A stretch of DNA of 34,918 bases from the NCBI GenBank assembly GCA_028689995.1, contig JAQVCB010000021.1, positions 1-34,918 on the forward strand, written 5' to 3'. The notes below the pieces were generated by a model. That model had not been told where the DNA came from. It did not search any database and saw only the letters and a program-made list of their open reading frames with translations. The DNA comes from Candidatus Gastranaerophilales bacterium. Its GTDB lineage: Bacteria > Cyanobacteriota > Vampirovibrionia > Gastranaerophilales > UBA9579. Below are positions 9,300 to 19,535 of this stretch, one piece after another (position 1 is the first letter of the stretch; each line of letters begins with the position of its first letter). Position numbers and translations under genes: made by a program.

Positions 9300-9506
9300 A
9301 TGGCAGTTGGAGCAAGAGATAATATAGATAGAAGATTAGTTCAAATGTACTCAAAAGTACAAACAAATAATTTTGAACTCGCTTCAGCAATTGATCCTTC
9401 TAAAATGATGAATTCAATGGAATTAATGGCATTAAATAATAAATCATATTTTGAAATAAAAAATAACATAGGACAGAGAAAGAGCGATTTGAGAGATATA
9501 GCTTAA
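9300..9506 (+). CDS. Small 68-aa protein of unknown function
   Basis: ATG preceded by AAGGAAAATAAG; isolated unit followed by a clear terminator. Confidence 0.65.
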   Translation: MAVGARDNIDRRLVQMYSKVQTNNFELASAIDPSKMMNSMELMALNNKSYFEIKNNIGQRKSDLRDIA

Positions 9507-9523
9507 AAGCAAAAATCAAAAAA

Positions 9524-9549
9524 CTGCCTGTCAAAGGCAGCTTTTTTTT
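9524..9549 (+). terminator. Rho-independent terminator
   Basis: CTGCC-TGTCAAA-GGCAG followed by C and T8. Confidence 0.85.
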
Positions 9550-9599
9550 GGATATAAATAAGAACGAGTTTAGTAAAAGCCTCCAACGTCTTGCCAATC

Positions 9600-9642
9600 A
9601 AACCGTTTCGGCTTTAGTCAGCACTCCCGCTTCGCACGAGCC
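9600..9642 (-). repeat. Dispersed AGCGGGAG-core intergenic repeat, copy C
   Basis: Minus strand GCGAAGCGGGAGTG...AAAGCCGAAACGG; compare copies at 21693, 32256 and 34691. Confidence 0.55.
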
Positions 9643-9694
9643 TTTTAATTGGATTTTACTGTTTATAACAAGAAAGGCTCTAAAATAAACTTAT

Positions 9695-10096
9695 TTAACT
9701 ATTTTTAGCGTGTTCAAGCGCTATTTTTGCAATTTTAGGTTCACATAATCCTGCATTAAACAAACACACCAACACTTTTTTTAGTTCAGCCCTGTTTGAT
9801 TTTTTCAAAAAATTAAATCTTTTAATGTGCCTTAAGGATTTAAAAAAGGATGAATGACATTTAATCTTAAGCCCGGATACTTTAACCATATCATTAACCC
9901 ATTTTGCAAACATAATGGGATTTTTTTCAGCTGTCGGCAAAAGATAGCGATTAAATATATCCTGAGATACATGCCAATTCCCATTTAAATTTGCCGCATA
10001 ATGAAATATATCATCCCATAAAGAAAGAGGATCATTTCTGACTACTTTGGAATTTAATTGATTTTCTGATTCATCGCCCAAATACGCCATATCCAT
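9695..10096 (-). CDS. Hypothetical protein (133 aa)
   Basis: Long ORF in an otherwise AT-rich gap; no family recognised. Confidence 0.5.
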   Translation of the reverse strand: MDMAYLGDESENQLNSKVVRNDPLSLWDDIFHYAANLNGNWHVSQDIFNRYLLPTAEKNPIMFAKWVNDMVKVSGLKIKCHSSFFKSLRHIKRFNFLKKSNRAELKKVLVCLFNAGLCEPKIAKIALEHAKNS

Positions 10097-10172
10097 AAAA
10101 TACCCCTACTTAAAACTAACCTGACAATTTCTAAATACACCTGCTTAATACGTCGGTAATTAGCTAAAAAAG

Positions 10173-10244
10173 TTTAGTAAATTCCAGAAAAAATTTAATA
10201 AACTTCTAAAAAATTATGATTTCTTAATAAATTCTATAAAAAAA
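10173..10244. repeat. Three degenerate ~21-nt AT-rich direct repeats
   Basis: TTTAGTAAATTCCAGAAAAAA / TTTAATAAACTTCTAAAAAAT / CTTAATAAATTCTATAAAAAAA; the first two are adjacent. Confidence 0.55.
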
Positions 10245-10373
10245 TTGTTAATCCCCATTCATCAGTATCAATCATGTATACACTAACTGTATATAAAATA
10301 CAATAGGTCAAAGAGAAATTGCTTCATAACTAAAAACGAAATAAATAAGAAGTGAAAGTGAAATAAAACTAAA

Positions 10374-10402
10374 CAGGCAGGTTTAATAAACCTGCCTGTT
10401 AT
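10374..10402 (-). terminator. Strong hairpin terminator after fabF
   Basis: AACAGGCAGGTTTAATAAACCTGCCTGTT: near-perfect palindrome 3' of the minus-strand fab cluster, followed on the minus strand by a T-rich stretch. Confidence 0.85.
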
Positions 10403-10417
10403 AAATGAAATATAGAA

Positions 10418-11674
10418 TTACGGCTTGTATTTTTTAAATATCAATGAAGCATTATGTCCGCCAAATCCGAATGAATTTGACATTACAGCATTGATATTAT
10501 CAACTTTTCTTGCCTTATTAGCCACATAATCAAGATCACATTTTTCATCCTGATCAATCAGATTAATAGTTGGCGTTACAATGCCGGTTTCAATGGTTTT
10601 AATACAAGCTGCTGCTTCTACGCCGCCTGCTGCTCCGAGTAGATGGCCAACCATGCTCTTAGTCGAACTGACAAGTAATCCATTTTTTGCATAATTACCA
10701 TATACACGTTTAATAGCAATAGTTTCGGCAATATCACCAAGCGAAGTACTTGTACCATGAGCATTAATATACTGTACATCTGTAGGCTTGAGTTCTGCAT
10801 CATCCAGTGCAAGCTGCATAGCTCTTGCAGCACCTTCACCTTCCGGATGTGGAGCAACTATATCATAAGCATCAGCTGAAGCACCATAACCTGCAAATTC
10901 TGCATAAATTCTGGCACCTCTGGCAAGTGCATGATCAAGTGATTCCATAACTAGCATTCCTGCACCTTCAGACATAACAAAACCGTCACGACCCATGTCA
11001 AATGGTCTGCTGGCTAGTTCAGGTTCATCATTTCTGGTAGATAATGTTCTTGCACTAGCAAATCCCGCCATAGATAATGGTGTTATAGCTGCTTCAGTTC
11101 CACCTGCTATCATAACATCTGCATCGCCATAAGCTATTGTTCTAAATGCATCACCAAGTGAATGTGTAGCTGTAGCACAAGCTGTTATTACACATTTATT
11201 TGGACCTTTAGCATTTAACATTATGGAAATCCTGCCCGCAGCAATATTGCTAATCATCATAGGTACAGTAAAAGGACTGCACTTTGTTGGTCCTTTTTCC
11301 ATAATTACACGACAATTATTTTCAATAGTACCAATACCGCCAGCTGCACTTCCAACAATAACACCGATTCGTGTAGGATCTTCCAGTTCCATATCCAACT
11401 TGGCATCTTCCGCCGCATGTTTTGCAGCTACCATGCCAAACTGACAATATCTATCCATACGCCTTGCTTCTTTTTTGTCTAGATAGATTGATGGATCGAA
11501 ATCACTAACTTCACCGGCAATTTTAACATTATGCTCACTCGCATCCATTATTGTAATTGGCTTAATTCCACTCTTACCCAGAACTATATTATCCCAGAAT
11601 AAGTCAAGTCCAACACCGAAAGGACTTATTACTCCCATTCCGGTTATTACAACTCTTCTGGATTTATTACTCAT
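10418..11674 (-). CDS. fabF: 3-oxoacyl-ACP synthase II
   Basis: RRVVITGMGVISPFGVG, ITACATATHSLGDA active site, NAHGTSTSLGD, SNSFGFGGHNASLIF. Confidence 0.97.
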   Translation of the reverse strand: MSNKSRRVVITGMGVISPFGVGLDLFWDNIVLGKSGIKPITIMDASEHNVKIAGEVSDFDPSIYLDKKEARRMDRYCQFGMVAAKHAAEDAKLDMELEDPTRIGVIVGSAAGGIGTIENNCRVIMEKGPTKCSPFTVPMMISNIAAGRISIMLNAKGPNKCVITACATATHSLGDAFRTIAYGDADVMIAGGTEAAITPLSMAGFASARTLSTRNDEPELASRPFDMGRDGFVMSEGAGMLVMESLDHALARGARIYAEFAGYGASADAYDIVAPHPEGEGAARAMQLALDDAELKPTDVQYINAHGTSTSLGDIAETIAIKRVYGNYAKNGLLVSSTKSMVGHLLGAAGGVEAAACIKTIETGIVTPTINLIDQDEKCDLDYVANKARKVDNINAVMSNSFGFGGHNASLIFKKYKP

Positions 11675-11694
11675 TTTAATATCCTATCTATTTA

Positions 11695-11934
11695 TTACGC
11701 TGAATGACTTTTAATATATGCTACTGCATCTTTAACTGTTGTAATTTTTTCAGCATCTTCATCAGGTATTTCACAACCGAATTCTTCTTCAAAAGCCATT
11801 ACTAATTCAACTGTATCGAGAGAATCAGCACCTAAGTCACCGGTAAAACTTGCATCTTCTGTTACTTCAGCATCATCTACGCTTAATTGTTCGATAACTA
11901 CTTTTCTTACTCTTTCTAATATTGCATTATCCAT
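11695..11934 (-). CDS. acpP: Acyl carrier protein
   Basis: [31 protein letters not shown] with the DSL phosphopantetheine site. Confidence 0.98.
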   Translation of the reverse strand: MDNAILERVRKVVIEQLSVDDAEVTEDASFTGDLGADSLDTVELVMAFEEEFGCEIPDEDAEKITTVKDAVAYIKSHSA

Positions 11935-12087
11935 TTTTTTCTCCTTTTAATGCTAGTTAACTAATACTAATGAGCTAAATTATACTTGATTATAAAAATT
12001 TGTCATTACTAATTATGTTTTATAGATAATAACGTGTCTACATGCGAGGATATATTGTAACATAATATTACAAACCAGGTAATTCTA

Positions 12088-12819
12088 CTAGATTACTAAG
12101 CCTCCATCTACACCTATCACTTGACCTGTTATATATGATCCACTTGTTACAAGGAATTTAACTGTTTGTGCTATATCTTCAGGTTTCCCCAGCCTACCTA
12201 AAGGAATATTTGCGACAATTTTTTCTGTTTCCAGTCCTGATGTCATATCTGTTTCAATAAATCCTGGAGCTATAGCATTTACAGTAATATTTCTTGCAGC
12301 TATTTCCTTAGCAAGAGATTTTGTAAAACCTATTATACCAGCTTTAGCAGAAGAATAATTTGCTTGACCTGCATTTCCATAAACACCACAAATACTTGAG
12401 ATATTGATGATAGTACCTATTCTTTGTTTCATCATTATCTTAACTACAGGTTTTGTTACATAAAATACGCTGTTTAAATTTGTATTGATTACTTTTAACC
12501 AGTCCTCGTCTGACATTCTTATGAACAAACCATCTTTTGTTATACCGGCATTATTAACCAATACATCTATTCTTTTAAATTCATTCATTACTGTATCTAT
12601 CATGCATTTGACAGATACACTATCACTGACATCACATTTTATAGCTTTAGCCTGTCCACCATTGTCAGTTATACTTTTAACAACTGCATTAGCCGCATCA
12701 TCATTACTTGCATAATTAATGATAACTGTATAACCAGTTTTTGCAAGCTCAATAGCACATGCCTTTCCAATACCTCTTGAGGCTCCTGTAACTATTGCAA
12801 CTTTACTTTCTTGGTTCAT
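12088..12819 (-). CDS. fabG: 3-oxoacyl-ACP reductase
   Basis: SDR: VTGASRGIGKACA, NNAGITKDG, YSSAKAGIIGFTKSLAKE, PGFIETDMT. Confidence 0.96.
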   Translation of the reverse strand: MNQESKVAIVTGASRGIGKACAIELAKTGYTVIINYASNDDAANAVVKSITDNGGQAKAIKCDVSDSVSVKCMIDTVMNEFKRIDVLVNNAGITKDGLFIRMSDEDWLKVINTNLNSVFYVTKPVVKIMMKQRIGTIINISSICGVYGNAGQANYSSAKAGIIGFTKSLAKEIAARNITVNAIAPGFIETDMTSGLETEKIVANIPLGRLGKPEDIAQTVKFLVTSGSYITGQVIGVDGGLVI

Positions 12820-12830
12820 TTCCCAAATCC

Positions 12831-13772
12831 TTATATTAACACCTTACTACATATAGAATTTACAACTGTATCGAGTGATTGATTATCACTTACATTATAC
12901 ACACTCGAAGGTCTGGAAATTTTCTTAACCATTCCTGATAAAACTTTTCCAGGACCGATTTCTATAAAGTTTTCAACTCCATTTTCTATCATATAGGTAA
13001 TACTCTGCTTCCAAAAAACCGATGAATAAATTTGATCAGACATTTTTTTAGAAAATTCCGATGCATTAACAGTTTCTTTTGCGTCAACATTTGTAATAAC
13101 TGGAATATTAGCATCAGTTATATTATATAAGCTTAAATTTTTAGCAAATTTATCAGATGCAGCTTTCATAAGAGGAGAATGGAATGCACCGCTAACTGCA
13201 AGTAATAATGCCCGTTTTGCACCTGTTTCCAAAGCCAGTTTATTAGCTTCTTCGATGGCTTTAGATTCACCTGTTATAACAGTTTGATCAGGAGTATTGT
13301 AATTTGCAACACTAATTTGACCGAATTTTGAAGCACCATTAAGAACAATTTTTAATTTATCATCATCAAGCCCGATAATTGCACTCATTGCTCCTGATTG
13401 TGCCTCTGACATGAGATTTGCTCTAATTTGCACAAGTTTAATCACATTATCCAGACTTAGTACACCTGCTGCATAAAGAGCTGCATACTCACCCAGACTG
13501 TGTCCTGCAAGATAATCAGGTTCTACATTACATTTTTCTTTTAAAGTCTCATAGGCAGCAATTGAAACTGCCAAGATTGCAGGCTGAGTATTAATTGTCT
13601 GCTTTAAATCATCATCAGGTCCTTCAAAACATAATTTACAAAGATCTTTACCTAGAACTTCATTAAACCTGTCAAAGATATTTTTTGCTGTTGATGAAGA
13701 TTCATAAAATTCTTTCCCCATCCCTACAAATTGTGATCCCTGTCCGGGAAATATAAAAGCTGTTTTGGTCAT
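12831..13772 (-). CDS. fabD: Malonyl-CoA:ACP transacylase
   Basis: FIFPGQGSQFVGMGKE, LAGHSLGEYAAL, SGAFHSPLM. Confidence 0.96.
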   Translation of the reverse strand: MTKTAFIFPGQGSQFVGMGKEFYESSSTAKNIFDRFNEVLGKDLCKLCFEGPDDDLKQTINTQPAILAVSIAAYETLKEKCNVEPDYLAGHSLGEYAALYAAGVLSLDNVIKLVQIRANLMSEAQSGAMSAIIGLDDDKLKIVLNGASKFGQISVANYNTPDQTVITGESKAIEEANKLALETGAKRALLLAVSGAFHSPLMKAASDKFAKNLSLYNITDANIPVITNVDAKETVNASEFSKKMSDQIYSSVFWKQSITYMIENGVENFIEIGPGKVLSGMVKKISRPSSVYNVSDNQSLDTVVNSICSKVLI

Positions 13773-13799
13773 AGTTCACACCCACTAATTAATAATTAC

Positions 13800-14819
13800 T
13801 TAAAGTTTTCTTTGATCTTTTGCTCGCCATCTGATTACAGCAGTTCCCCATGTAAGTCCTGCTCCAAAACCACATAATGCCAATAACGAGGAATCAGGTA
13901 TTCTATTATTATCAAGCGCATCTAATAACGCTATAGGAATTGAAGCAGTAGATGTATTACCATACTTTTCAAGATTAGAAATGACCTGATCAGTATTTAA
14001 TTTTAATCTGTCTTTTATTGCTGAAATTATTCTCATATTTGCCTGATGAGGCACAAGAAAATCAAGATCATCAATCGTCAATTCAGCTAGAGATAAAGAA
14101 TTTAAGATGGATTCAGGCACATAGCTTACCGCAAACTTATATATTTCTTTCCCATTCATATTAACAATCTGTTTTTTCTCGTCATTGGGTTCAACAAGTG
14201 GACAATTTTTACCATATAAAGGTATTTTTAGTTCTTTACCTTTTGTACCATCAGCATGTATATCTACAGAAAGAAAATCATTAATACCATCATCAGACTT
14301 TTTAACGACAAAAGCTCCTGCACCGTCTCCAAATAGAACACAAGTTGTTCTATCAGTCCAGTCAAGAAATCTTGAATGCACATCGACACCAACTACAAGG
14401 ACTGTTTCATATGTACCAGACATTATGAAATTTTTTGCAACAAATAAGCCATAAATTAAGCCGCTACAAGCTGCTGAAATATCAAATGCAGCTGCATTTT
14501 GTGCTCCAATAGCTGCTTGTATTTCACATGCTGATGACGGATACAAATTATCAGGCATAGATGTAGCACAAATTACTAAATCAATCTGCTCAGAACTTAT
14601 TCCAGCATAAGCAAGTGCATCTTTTGCCGCATTCACTCCTAGGGAAACAGCTGTTTCATTGCCACTAACGACTCTTCTTTCCTGAATACCAGTTCTAGAT
14701 GAAATCCAATCATCATTTGTATCAACTATTTTTGCTATATCTTCATTTTTTATTACTGTTTCAGGAACATACATTCCTATGCCAGCAATTGTTACCGGAA
14801 CTAAATTTTCATTTATCAT
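13800..14819 (-). CDS. fabH: 3-oxoacyl-ACP synthase III
   Basis: DDWISSRTGIQERR, DISAACSGLIYGL, VPHQANMRII, CGFGAGLTWG. 4-nt ATGA overlap with plsX. Confidence 0.96.
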   Translation of the reverse strand: MINENLVPVTIAGIGMYVPETVIKNEDIAKIVDTNDDWISSRTGIQERRVVSGNETAVSLGVNAAKDALAYAGISSEQIDLVICATSMPDNLYPSSACEIQAAIGAQNAAAFDISAACSGLIYGLFVAKNFIMSGTYETVLVVGVDVHSRFLDWTDRTTCVLFGDGAGAFVVKKSDDGINDFLSVDIHADGTKGKELKIPLYGKNCPLVEPNDEKKQIVNMNGKEIYKFAVSYVPESILNSLSLAELTIDDLDFLVPHQANMRIISAIKDRLKLNTDQVISNLEKYGNTSTASIPIALLDALDNNRIPDSSLLALCGFGAGLTWGTAVIRWRAKDQRKL

Positions 14820-15826
14820 AATATTCTGCTTAACTCATACATTTCCGAGATTTTACCGTTAATATCTCTTTCTATTGACTCTTTTGCCACTCTTATCGCA
14901 TTTTTAATAGCGTATGCTTTACTCCCGCCATGCGCAATTACACATACACCTTTAATCCCTAATAATAAAGCACCACCATATTCTTCATAATTCGATTTTT
15001 TCTTTAATCTCATTAAAGCAGATTTTGCGATAAAAGCTCCCAACTTAACCCATACTGATTTTGTAAGTTCATCTTTTAACATTTTAAAAATCATATTAGC
15101 AACGCCTTCGGTAACTTTTAATGTAACGTTTCCGACAAAACCATCACATACGACTACATCGCTGTAACCCATAAATAGTTCCCTGCCTTCAACATTACCT
15201 ATAAAATTTATATGATCCTGGCTTTGCGCTAATAGTTTATATGCATTTTGAACAAGAGTATTTCCTTTACCGGATTCTCCACCTATATTAAGGATTCCTA
15301 CTCTTGGATTTTTTACACCTAAAATACAATTAGAGAAAATACTTCCCATAATAGCAAATTGATGCAGCATATTTGGCTCACAAGTAGCATTTGCACCGGC
15401 ATCTAACATAACAACATATTTTTTCATTGTTGGTAATACAACTGCTATAGCAGGTCTGTCAATTCCAGGCAATCTGCCAAGTCCAAATAAACTTGCTGCC
15501 ATTGCCGCTCCAGTACTACCTGCCGCAACAATAGCTTGCGATTCACCTTTTGCCACTGAATCAACAGCTACAACAATTGACGAATTTTTTTTTCTTCTAA
15601 TAGCACTACCCGGAGCTTCATTCATTTCAATAACTTCATCGGCTCTGGTTATTATTATATCCAAATCTTTTGTATTATATTTAGCAAGTTCATTCTCTAT
15701 CTTATCTACTTGCCCTACCAATTGTAATTTAACCTTATACTCACGTGCAGCTTCAATTGCTCCTTTTATAGTTTCAACAGGAGCATAATCACCACCCATG
15801 GCATCTACCGCAATTCTAATTGACAT
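14816..15826 (-). CDS. plsX: Phosphate acyltransferase PlsX
   Basis: IRIAVDAMGGDYAPVETIKGA, VAAGSTGAAMAASL, VCDGFVGNVTLKVTEG. Confidence 0.96.
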   Translation of the reverse strand: MSIRIAVDAMGGDYAPVETIKGAIEAAREYKVKLQLVGQVDKIENELAKYNTKDLDIIITRADEVIEMNEAPGSAIRRKKNSSIVVAVDSVAKGESQAIVAAGSTGAAMAASLFGLGRLPGIDRPAIAVVLPTMKKYVVMLDAGANATCEPNMLHQFAIMGSIFSNCILGVKNPRVGILNIGGESGKGNTLVQNAYKLLAQSQDHINFIGNVEGRELFMGYSDVVVCDGFVGNVTLKVTEGVANMIFKMLKDELTKSVWVKLGAFIAKSALMRLKKKSNYEEYGGALLLGIKGVCVIAHGGSKAYAIKNAIRVAKESIERDINGKISEMYELSRIL

Positions 15827-15835
15827 ATTTCTGTA

Positions 15836-16018
15836 TTATTCTTCCAACTTCTTACTTGCAGGTTTATCAGCATAATAACCGCAGGCACTACATACTGTAT
15901 GAGCTAATTTCTTTTCATTACAGTTTTTACATTCTACCAATGTTGGAACTGTTGCTTTCCAATGTGATCTTCTGTGTCCTTGTGCTGAGCTTCCTGTTCG
16001 TTTCTTTGGTACAGCCAT
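15836..16018 (-). CDS. rpmF: 50S ribosomal protein L32
   Basis: MAVPKKRTGSSAQGHRRSHWKA, CKNC/CSACGYY zinc cysteines. Confidence 0.96.
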   Translation of the reverse strand: MAVPKKRTGSSAQGHRRSHWKATVPTLVECKNCNEKKLAHTVCSACGYYADKPASKKLEE

Positions 16019-16071
16019 ATTTACACCTTACTTTCTTTATTGTTTATTATTTTTACTTACTTATATATACA

Positions 16072-16566
16072 TTAATCATTATTTTTTTCAAAGAATTTTT
16101 TAAAAACTTGCATCCTTGGATCTAAAGATTTTTCAGATTTAACTTTTTGTAATTCTTCACTTCCTATGCATTTTTTATCACATAGTTTTTTTCCGGGTAT
16201 ATTGAGAATTATATCTTGGTAAATTATATCTGTCACGTCTATTTCTTTTCTACCTTTTAATTCTTCAACGAAATTACCTCTGGTTATTTCATATTCCTTT
16301 GTTTCCGAGTCTACAATACTCTCTCTGATTAATTCTTCATTTAAATCAATTTTTAAATGATACGGATATGCTTTCATACATCTGTCACATTCAAAAGTCA
16401 TATTCGTTTCTACCGAACCTGTAACTTCCACACCATAAGGAGTTAACATTACTGTCACAATTCCGATTACCGGTTCATCATTTTCAAGCTCATTTATTAC
16501 TTCTTTAAACTCCAAAGTAACTTTGTTTTCCAGATTATTTACAAGATCTTCAAGATTGATTTTCAA
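16072..16566 (-). CDS. YceD/DUF177 family protein
   Basis: FECDRCMKAYPYHLKIDLNEEL, IDVTDIIYQDIILNIPGKKLCDKKCIG; located upstream of rpmF as usual. Confidence 0.88.
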   Translation of the reverse strand: MKINLEDLVNNLENKVTLEFKEVINELENDEPVIGIVTVMLTPYGVEVTGSVETNMTFECDRCMKAYPYHLKIDLNEELIRESIVDSETKEYEITRGNFVEELKGRKEIDVTDIIYQDIILNIPGKKLCDKKCIGSEELQKVKSEKSLDPRMQVFKKFFEKNND

Positions 16567-16759
16567 TTTACTAATCTCACATAATAACTAATGCTGATTG
16601 AACCGAATTTTAAAATATCAATAAATTATTGACTATATCATTTTATTTGCAAGAAAGATTTTGTCAACTTCACTTTAGAATGTTAACAGGAGAAAGTTAC
16701 TTATGTATCAACATTTTAAGGATTGTAAAAAAATCCGGACTACTAATTACAACTCGCTA

Positions 16760-17218
16760 TTAAATTTTTTTAAGTCTATTTATTCGCTGTCTTGCATCCG
16801 AAAATTTCTCTGCACCCGGTACTTCATCTAAAAACTTATCATATGCCTGAATTGCTTCCTGATTCCTGCCTTGCATTTCAAGTATTAATCCAAGATTATA
16901 ATATGCCTGATAATATGAAGGTTTTAACTTGATAGCCATTCTGGTTGCTTTGTAAGCATCATCATATCTGCCTAACTCTTTATAAGCCATACCTAAACCT
17001 AAATAAGCATCAGCTGAATTGGGATTTCTTTGAATTACATGATTATAATACTCTGCTGCTTTTTCAAAATTACCTGCAACTAACATTGAGTTTGCTTTGT
17101 TATAAGAATCACTCATATTTTGTGATAATACAGGTTTTAATAATAATAACAACATCAAAACCAGTAAAATAGTTAAGAAAAAGTATCTTTTTTTCATAGA
17201 AATCCTTTTTTTACTCAA
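16760..17218 (-). CDS. TPR-repeat protein with N-terminal membrane anchor
   Basis: Tandem TPRs (NPNSADAYLGLGMAYKELGRYDDAYKATRMAIKLKPSYYQAYYNLGLILEMQGRNQEAIQAYDKFL); hydrophobic N-terminus. Confidence 0.88.
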   Translation of the reverse strand: MSKKRISMKKRYFFLTILLVLMLLLLLKPVLSQNMSDSYNKANSMLVAGNFEKAAEYYNHVIQRNPNSADAYLGLGMAYKELGRYDDAYKATRMAIKLKPSYYQAYYNLGLILEMQGRNQEAIQAYDKFLDEVPGAEKFSDARQRINRLKKI

Positions 17219-17258
17219 GACCTCAAAAATTCAAGATCCTGGTTTTAAATTATAAAAG

Positions 17259-17459
17259 TTACTTAATTAATTGAATTTTTACTGAAGTACCGCTTTTTTG
17301 CATTTCTACCTTACCTTCTCTGGCAAGCCAACCTAATGACATTGTAACCTGTTCCGGTTTTAATTCCAAATTTTTTTTAATGGAAGCAAGACTGCTTTCT
17401 CCATTGATATCTAAATATTCCCAAATTTTGCCTGCTGCGTCACCAATTGTACTAATCAT
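17259..17459 (-). CDS. Small winged-helix protein (DUF2582-like)
   Basis: MISTIGDAAGKIWEYLDINGESSLASIKKNLELKPEQVTMSLGWLAREGKVEM. Confidence 0.75.
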   Translation of the reverse strand: MISTIGDAAGKIWEYLDINGESSLASIKKNLELKPEQVTMSLGWLAREGKVEMQKSGTSVKIQLIK

Positions 17460-17652
17460 ACTGAAATCTCTCCTATTTAATTATTAAACTTACTCCTTAA
17501 GAAAAATATCATTTCTTTACTTAAACAAGCTTGTTTATCCTATAATTTAATAATAATATACCTTTAAAGTGTAAAACTTACAACAATTTATTAAAAATTT
17601 TAAAAACTTCTTAAAATATGTTAAAAAATATATTTGTAATCAGGAGAACTAA

Positions 17653-18156
17653 ATGGAAAACAATATTAGAGGAAAAATATGGAAATATGGTGACAATATA
17701 GATACAGATGTCATTATACCAGCTAGATACTTAACTATGACCGATCCGAATGATCTGGCAAAACATTGTATGGAGGATATAGATAAAAATTTTGCAGCTA
17801 ATGTATCTAAAAATGATATTATTGTTGCAGGTGAAAATTTCGGCTGCGGCAGTTCGAGAGAACATGCACCTATTGCAATTAAAGAATGCGGAATATCAGC
17901 AGTTATAGCAAAAAGCTTTGCACGAATTTTTTACAGAAATGCAATTAATATTGGGCTTCCGATACTTGAAAATATCGATGCAGCAAATGATGCAGAATGC
18001 GGAGATATAATAGAAATCGATCTTTCAAAAGGTGAAATAAAAAATATTACAAAGAATAAATCATATCAAACAACACCATTTCCAGAATCAATCCAAAAGA
18101 TCATCAAATCCGGCGGTTTAATTGAATATACGAAAGCCAGAATATCACATAAATAA
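17653..18156 (+). CDS. leuD: 3-isopropylmalate dehydratase small subunit
   Basis: [54 protein letters not shown]. Confidence 0.95.
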   Translation: MENNIRGKIWKYGDNIDTDVIIPARYLTMTDPNDLAKHCMEDIDKNFAANVSKNDIIVAGENFGCGSSREHAPIAIKECGISAVIAKSFARIFYRNAINIGLPILENIDAANDAECGDIIEIDLSKGEIKNITKNKSYQTTPFPESIQKIIKSGGLIEYTKARISHK

Positions 18157-18174
18157 AAAGGTTAATGATTTACT

Positions 18175-19257
18175 ATGAAAACAAATTTTAATATAGCTGT
18201 ACTGCCTGGCGACGGCATAGGTCCCGAAGTCATAGATCAGGGGATTAAAGTTCTAAAAGCAGTATCAAAAAAATATGGATTAACTTTTAATTTTATACAT
18301 GGACTTATTGGAGGAGCTGAACTGGAAAATTCAGGTATACCAATAACAGACGAAACAATCAGAATATGTAAAAGTGCTGATGCAGTTTATCTGGGAGCAG
18401 TTGGCGATTTTAAATACGATAAACTGGAACCACATTTAAGACCGGAACAGGCTCTGCTAAAAATTAGAAAAGAACTCAATCTTTTTGCCAATCTTAGACC
18501 GGCTGTTGTTTATGATGATCTACTTAACTCCTCAACTCTAAAAGAAGAAATAATCAAAGGCGTTGATATAATGATTGTAAGAGAACTTACAGGCGGTTTA
18601 TACTTCGGCCAGCCAAGAGGTATTGAATCAAACACCGAAAAAAAAGCATTCAATACAATGACCTACACAGAATCCGAAATAGAAAGAATAGCAAAAGTTG
18701 CTTTTGAAGTAGCAATGAAAAGAAATAAAAGACTTTGCTCTGTTGATAAAGCCAATGTACTGGAAGTTTCCAGACTTTGGAGAGAAGTAGTTGAAAGGGT
18801 TGCTAAGAATTATCCTGATGTAGAATTATCTCACATGTATGTAGACAATGCGGCAATGCAGCTCATTAGAAACCCGAGAGATTTTGATGTAATGCTCACA
18901 GAAAATATGTTTGGCGACATTCTTTCTGATGAGGCTTCTATGCTTACAGGCTCTCTCGGCATGCTAGCCAGTGCAAGCCTTTCTCAAAAGGGTCCATCTA
19001 TGTATGAACCTTCTCATGGAAGTGCTCCACAGTTTAAAGGACTTGATAAACTTAATCCAATTGCAACTATCCTGTCTGCAGGCATGATGTTAAAATACAG
19101 TTTTATGTTTGAAGAAGCAGCAACAGCGATAGAAACTTCAGTTAAACAGGTATTAAGAGAAGGATACAGAACAGAAGACATATTTAACGAGGGTAATAAA
19201 TTAGTTGGTACATCCAATATGGGTAGTTTAATAGCTGAAGCACTTTTGAATTCATAG
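18175..19257 (+). CDS. leuB: 3-isopropylmalate dehydrogenase
   Basis: [71 protein letters not shown]. Confidence 0.97.
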   Translation: MKTNFNIAVLPGDGIGPEVIDQGIKVLKAVSKKYGLTFNFIHGLIGGAELENSGIPITDETIRICKSADAVYLGAVGDFKYDKLEPHLRPEQALLKIRKELNLFANLRPAVVYDDLLNSSTLKEEIIKGVDIMIVRELTGGLYFGQPRGIESNTEKKAFNTMTYTESEIERIAKVAFEVAMKRNKRLCSVDKANVLEVSRLWREVVERVAKNYPDVELSHMYVDNAAMQLIRNPRDFDVMLTENMFGDILSDEASMLTGSLGMLASASLSQKGPSMYEPSHGSAPQFKGLDKLNPIATILSAGMMLKYSFMFEEAATAIETSVKQVLREGYRTEDIFNEGNKLVGTSNMGSLIAEALLNS

Positions 19258-19389
19258 TTATGCAGTATATATATTTTTGTAAAGCTCTCAAATGGCTATA
19301 AGAAGTAATTCTGAAGGCTAATATTATTCTGCCATGTATTAATCGTTCAGGGCGTGAATTTTTACGAATAATTTACTATTATAAATTAG

Positions 19390-19483
19390 TAAGCTGATAG
19401 AACAATCAAACAACTAGTTCGGGGTGACGAATAGAGTGTAGCTCGATGTGAGCATTTGGTTTGATATGTTTTCTATCAGCTTA
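19390..19483. ncRNA. Candidate structured RNA with nested stems
   Basis: P1 AAGCTGATAGAA(19391)/TTCTATCAGCTT(19471); P2 ATCAAAC(19405)/GTTTGAT(19459); P3 CTA-g-TTCG/CGAATAG with loop GGGTGA; P4 GCTC-GATGT-GAGC. T-rich tail. Confidence 0.5.
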
Positions 19484-19535
19484 TATTTTTGAGAATATTA
19501 TTAAGACTAGGCATAATACTTGATTGATTAATTAA

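Noticed and set aside
10618-10857. Minus-strand ORF inside fabF and other antisense/alternate-frame ORFs within strong genes
   Set aside because: Shadow ORFs in well-supported coding sequence; no RBS or family evidence.
12055-12073. TTGTAA-cataata-TTACAA inverted repeat between acpP and fabG
   Set aside because: Short AT-rich stem expected by chance in this composition; no further support.
16702-16830. Short plus-strand ORF MYQHFKDCKKIRTTNYNSLLNFFKS... with AGGAG upstream
   Set aside because: Runs antisense into the TPR gene and has no recognisable protein features; RBS spacing is long. Probably chance.
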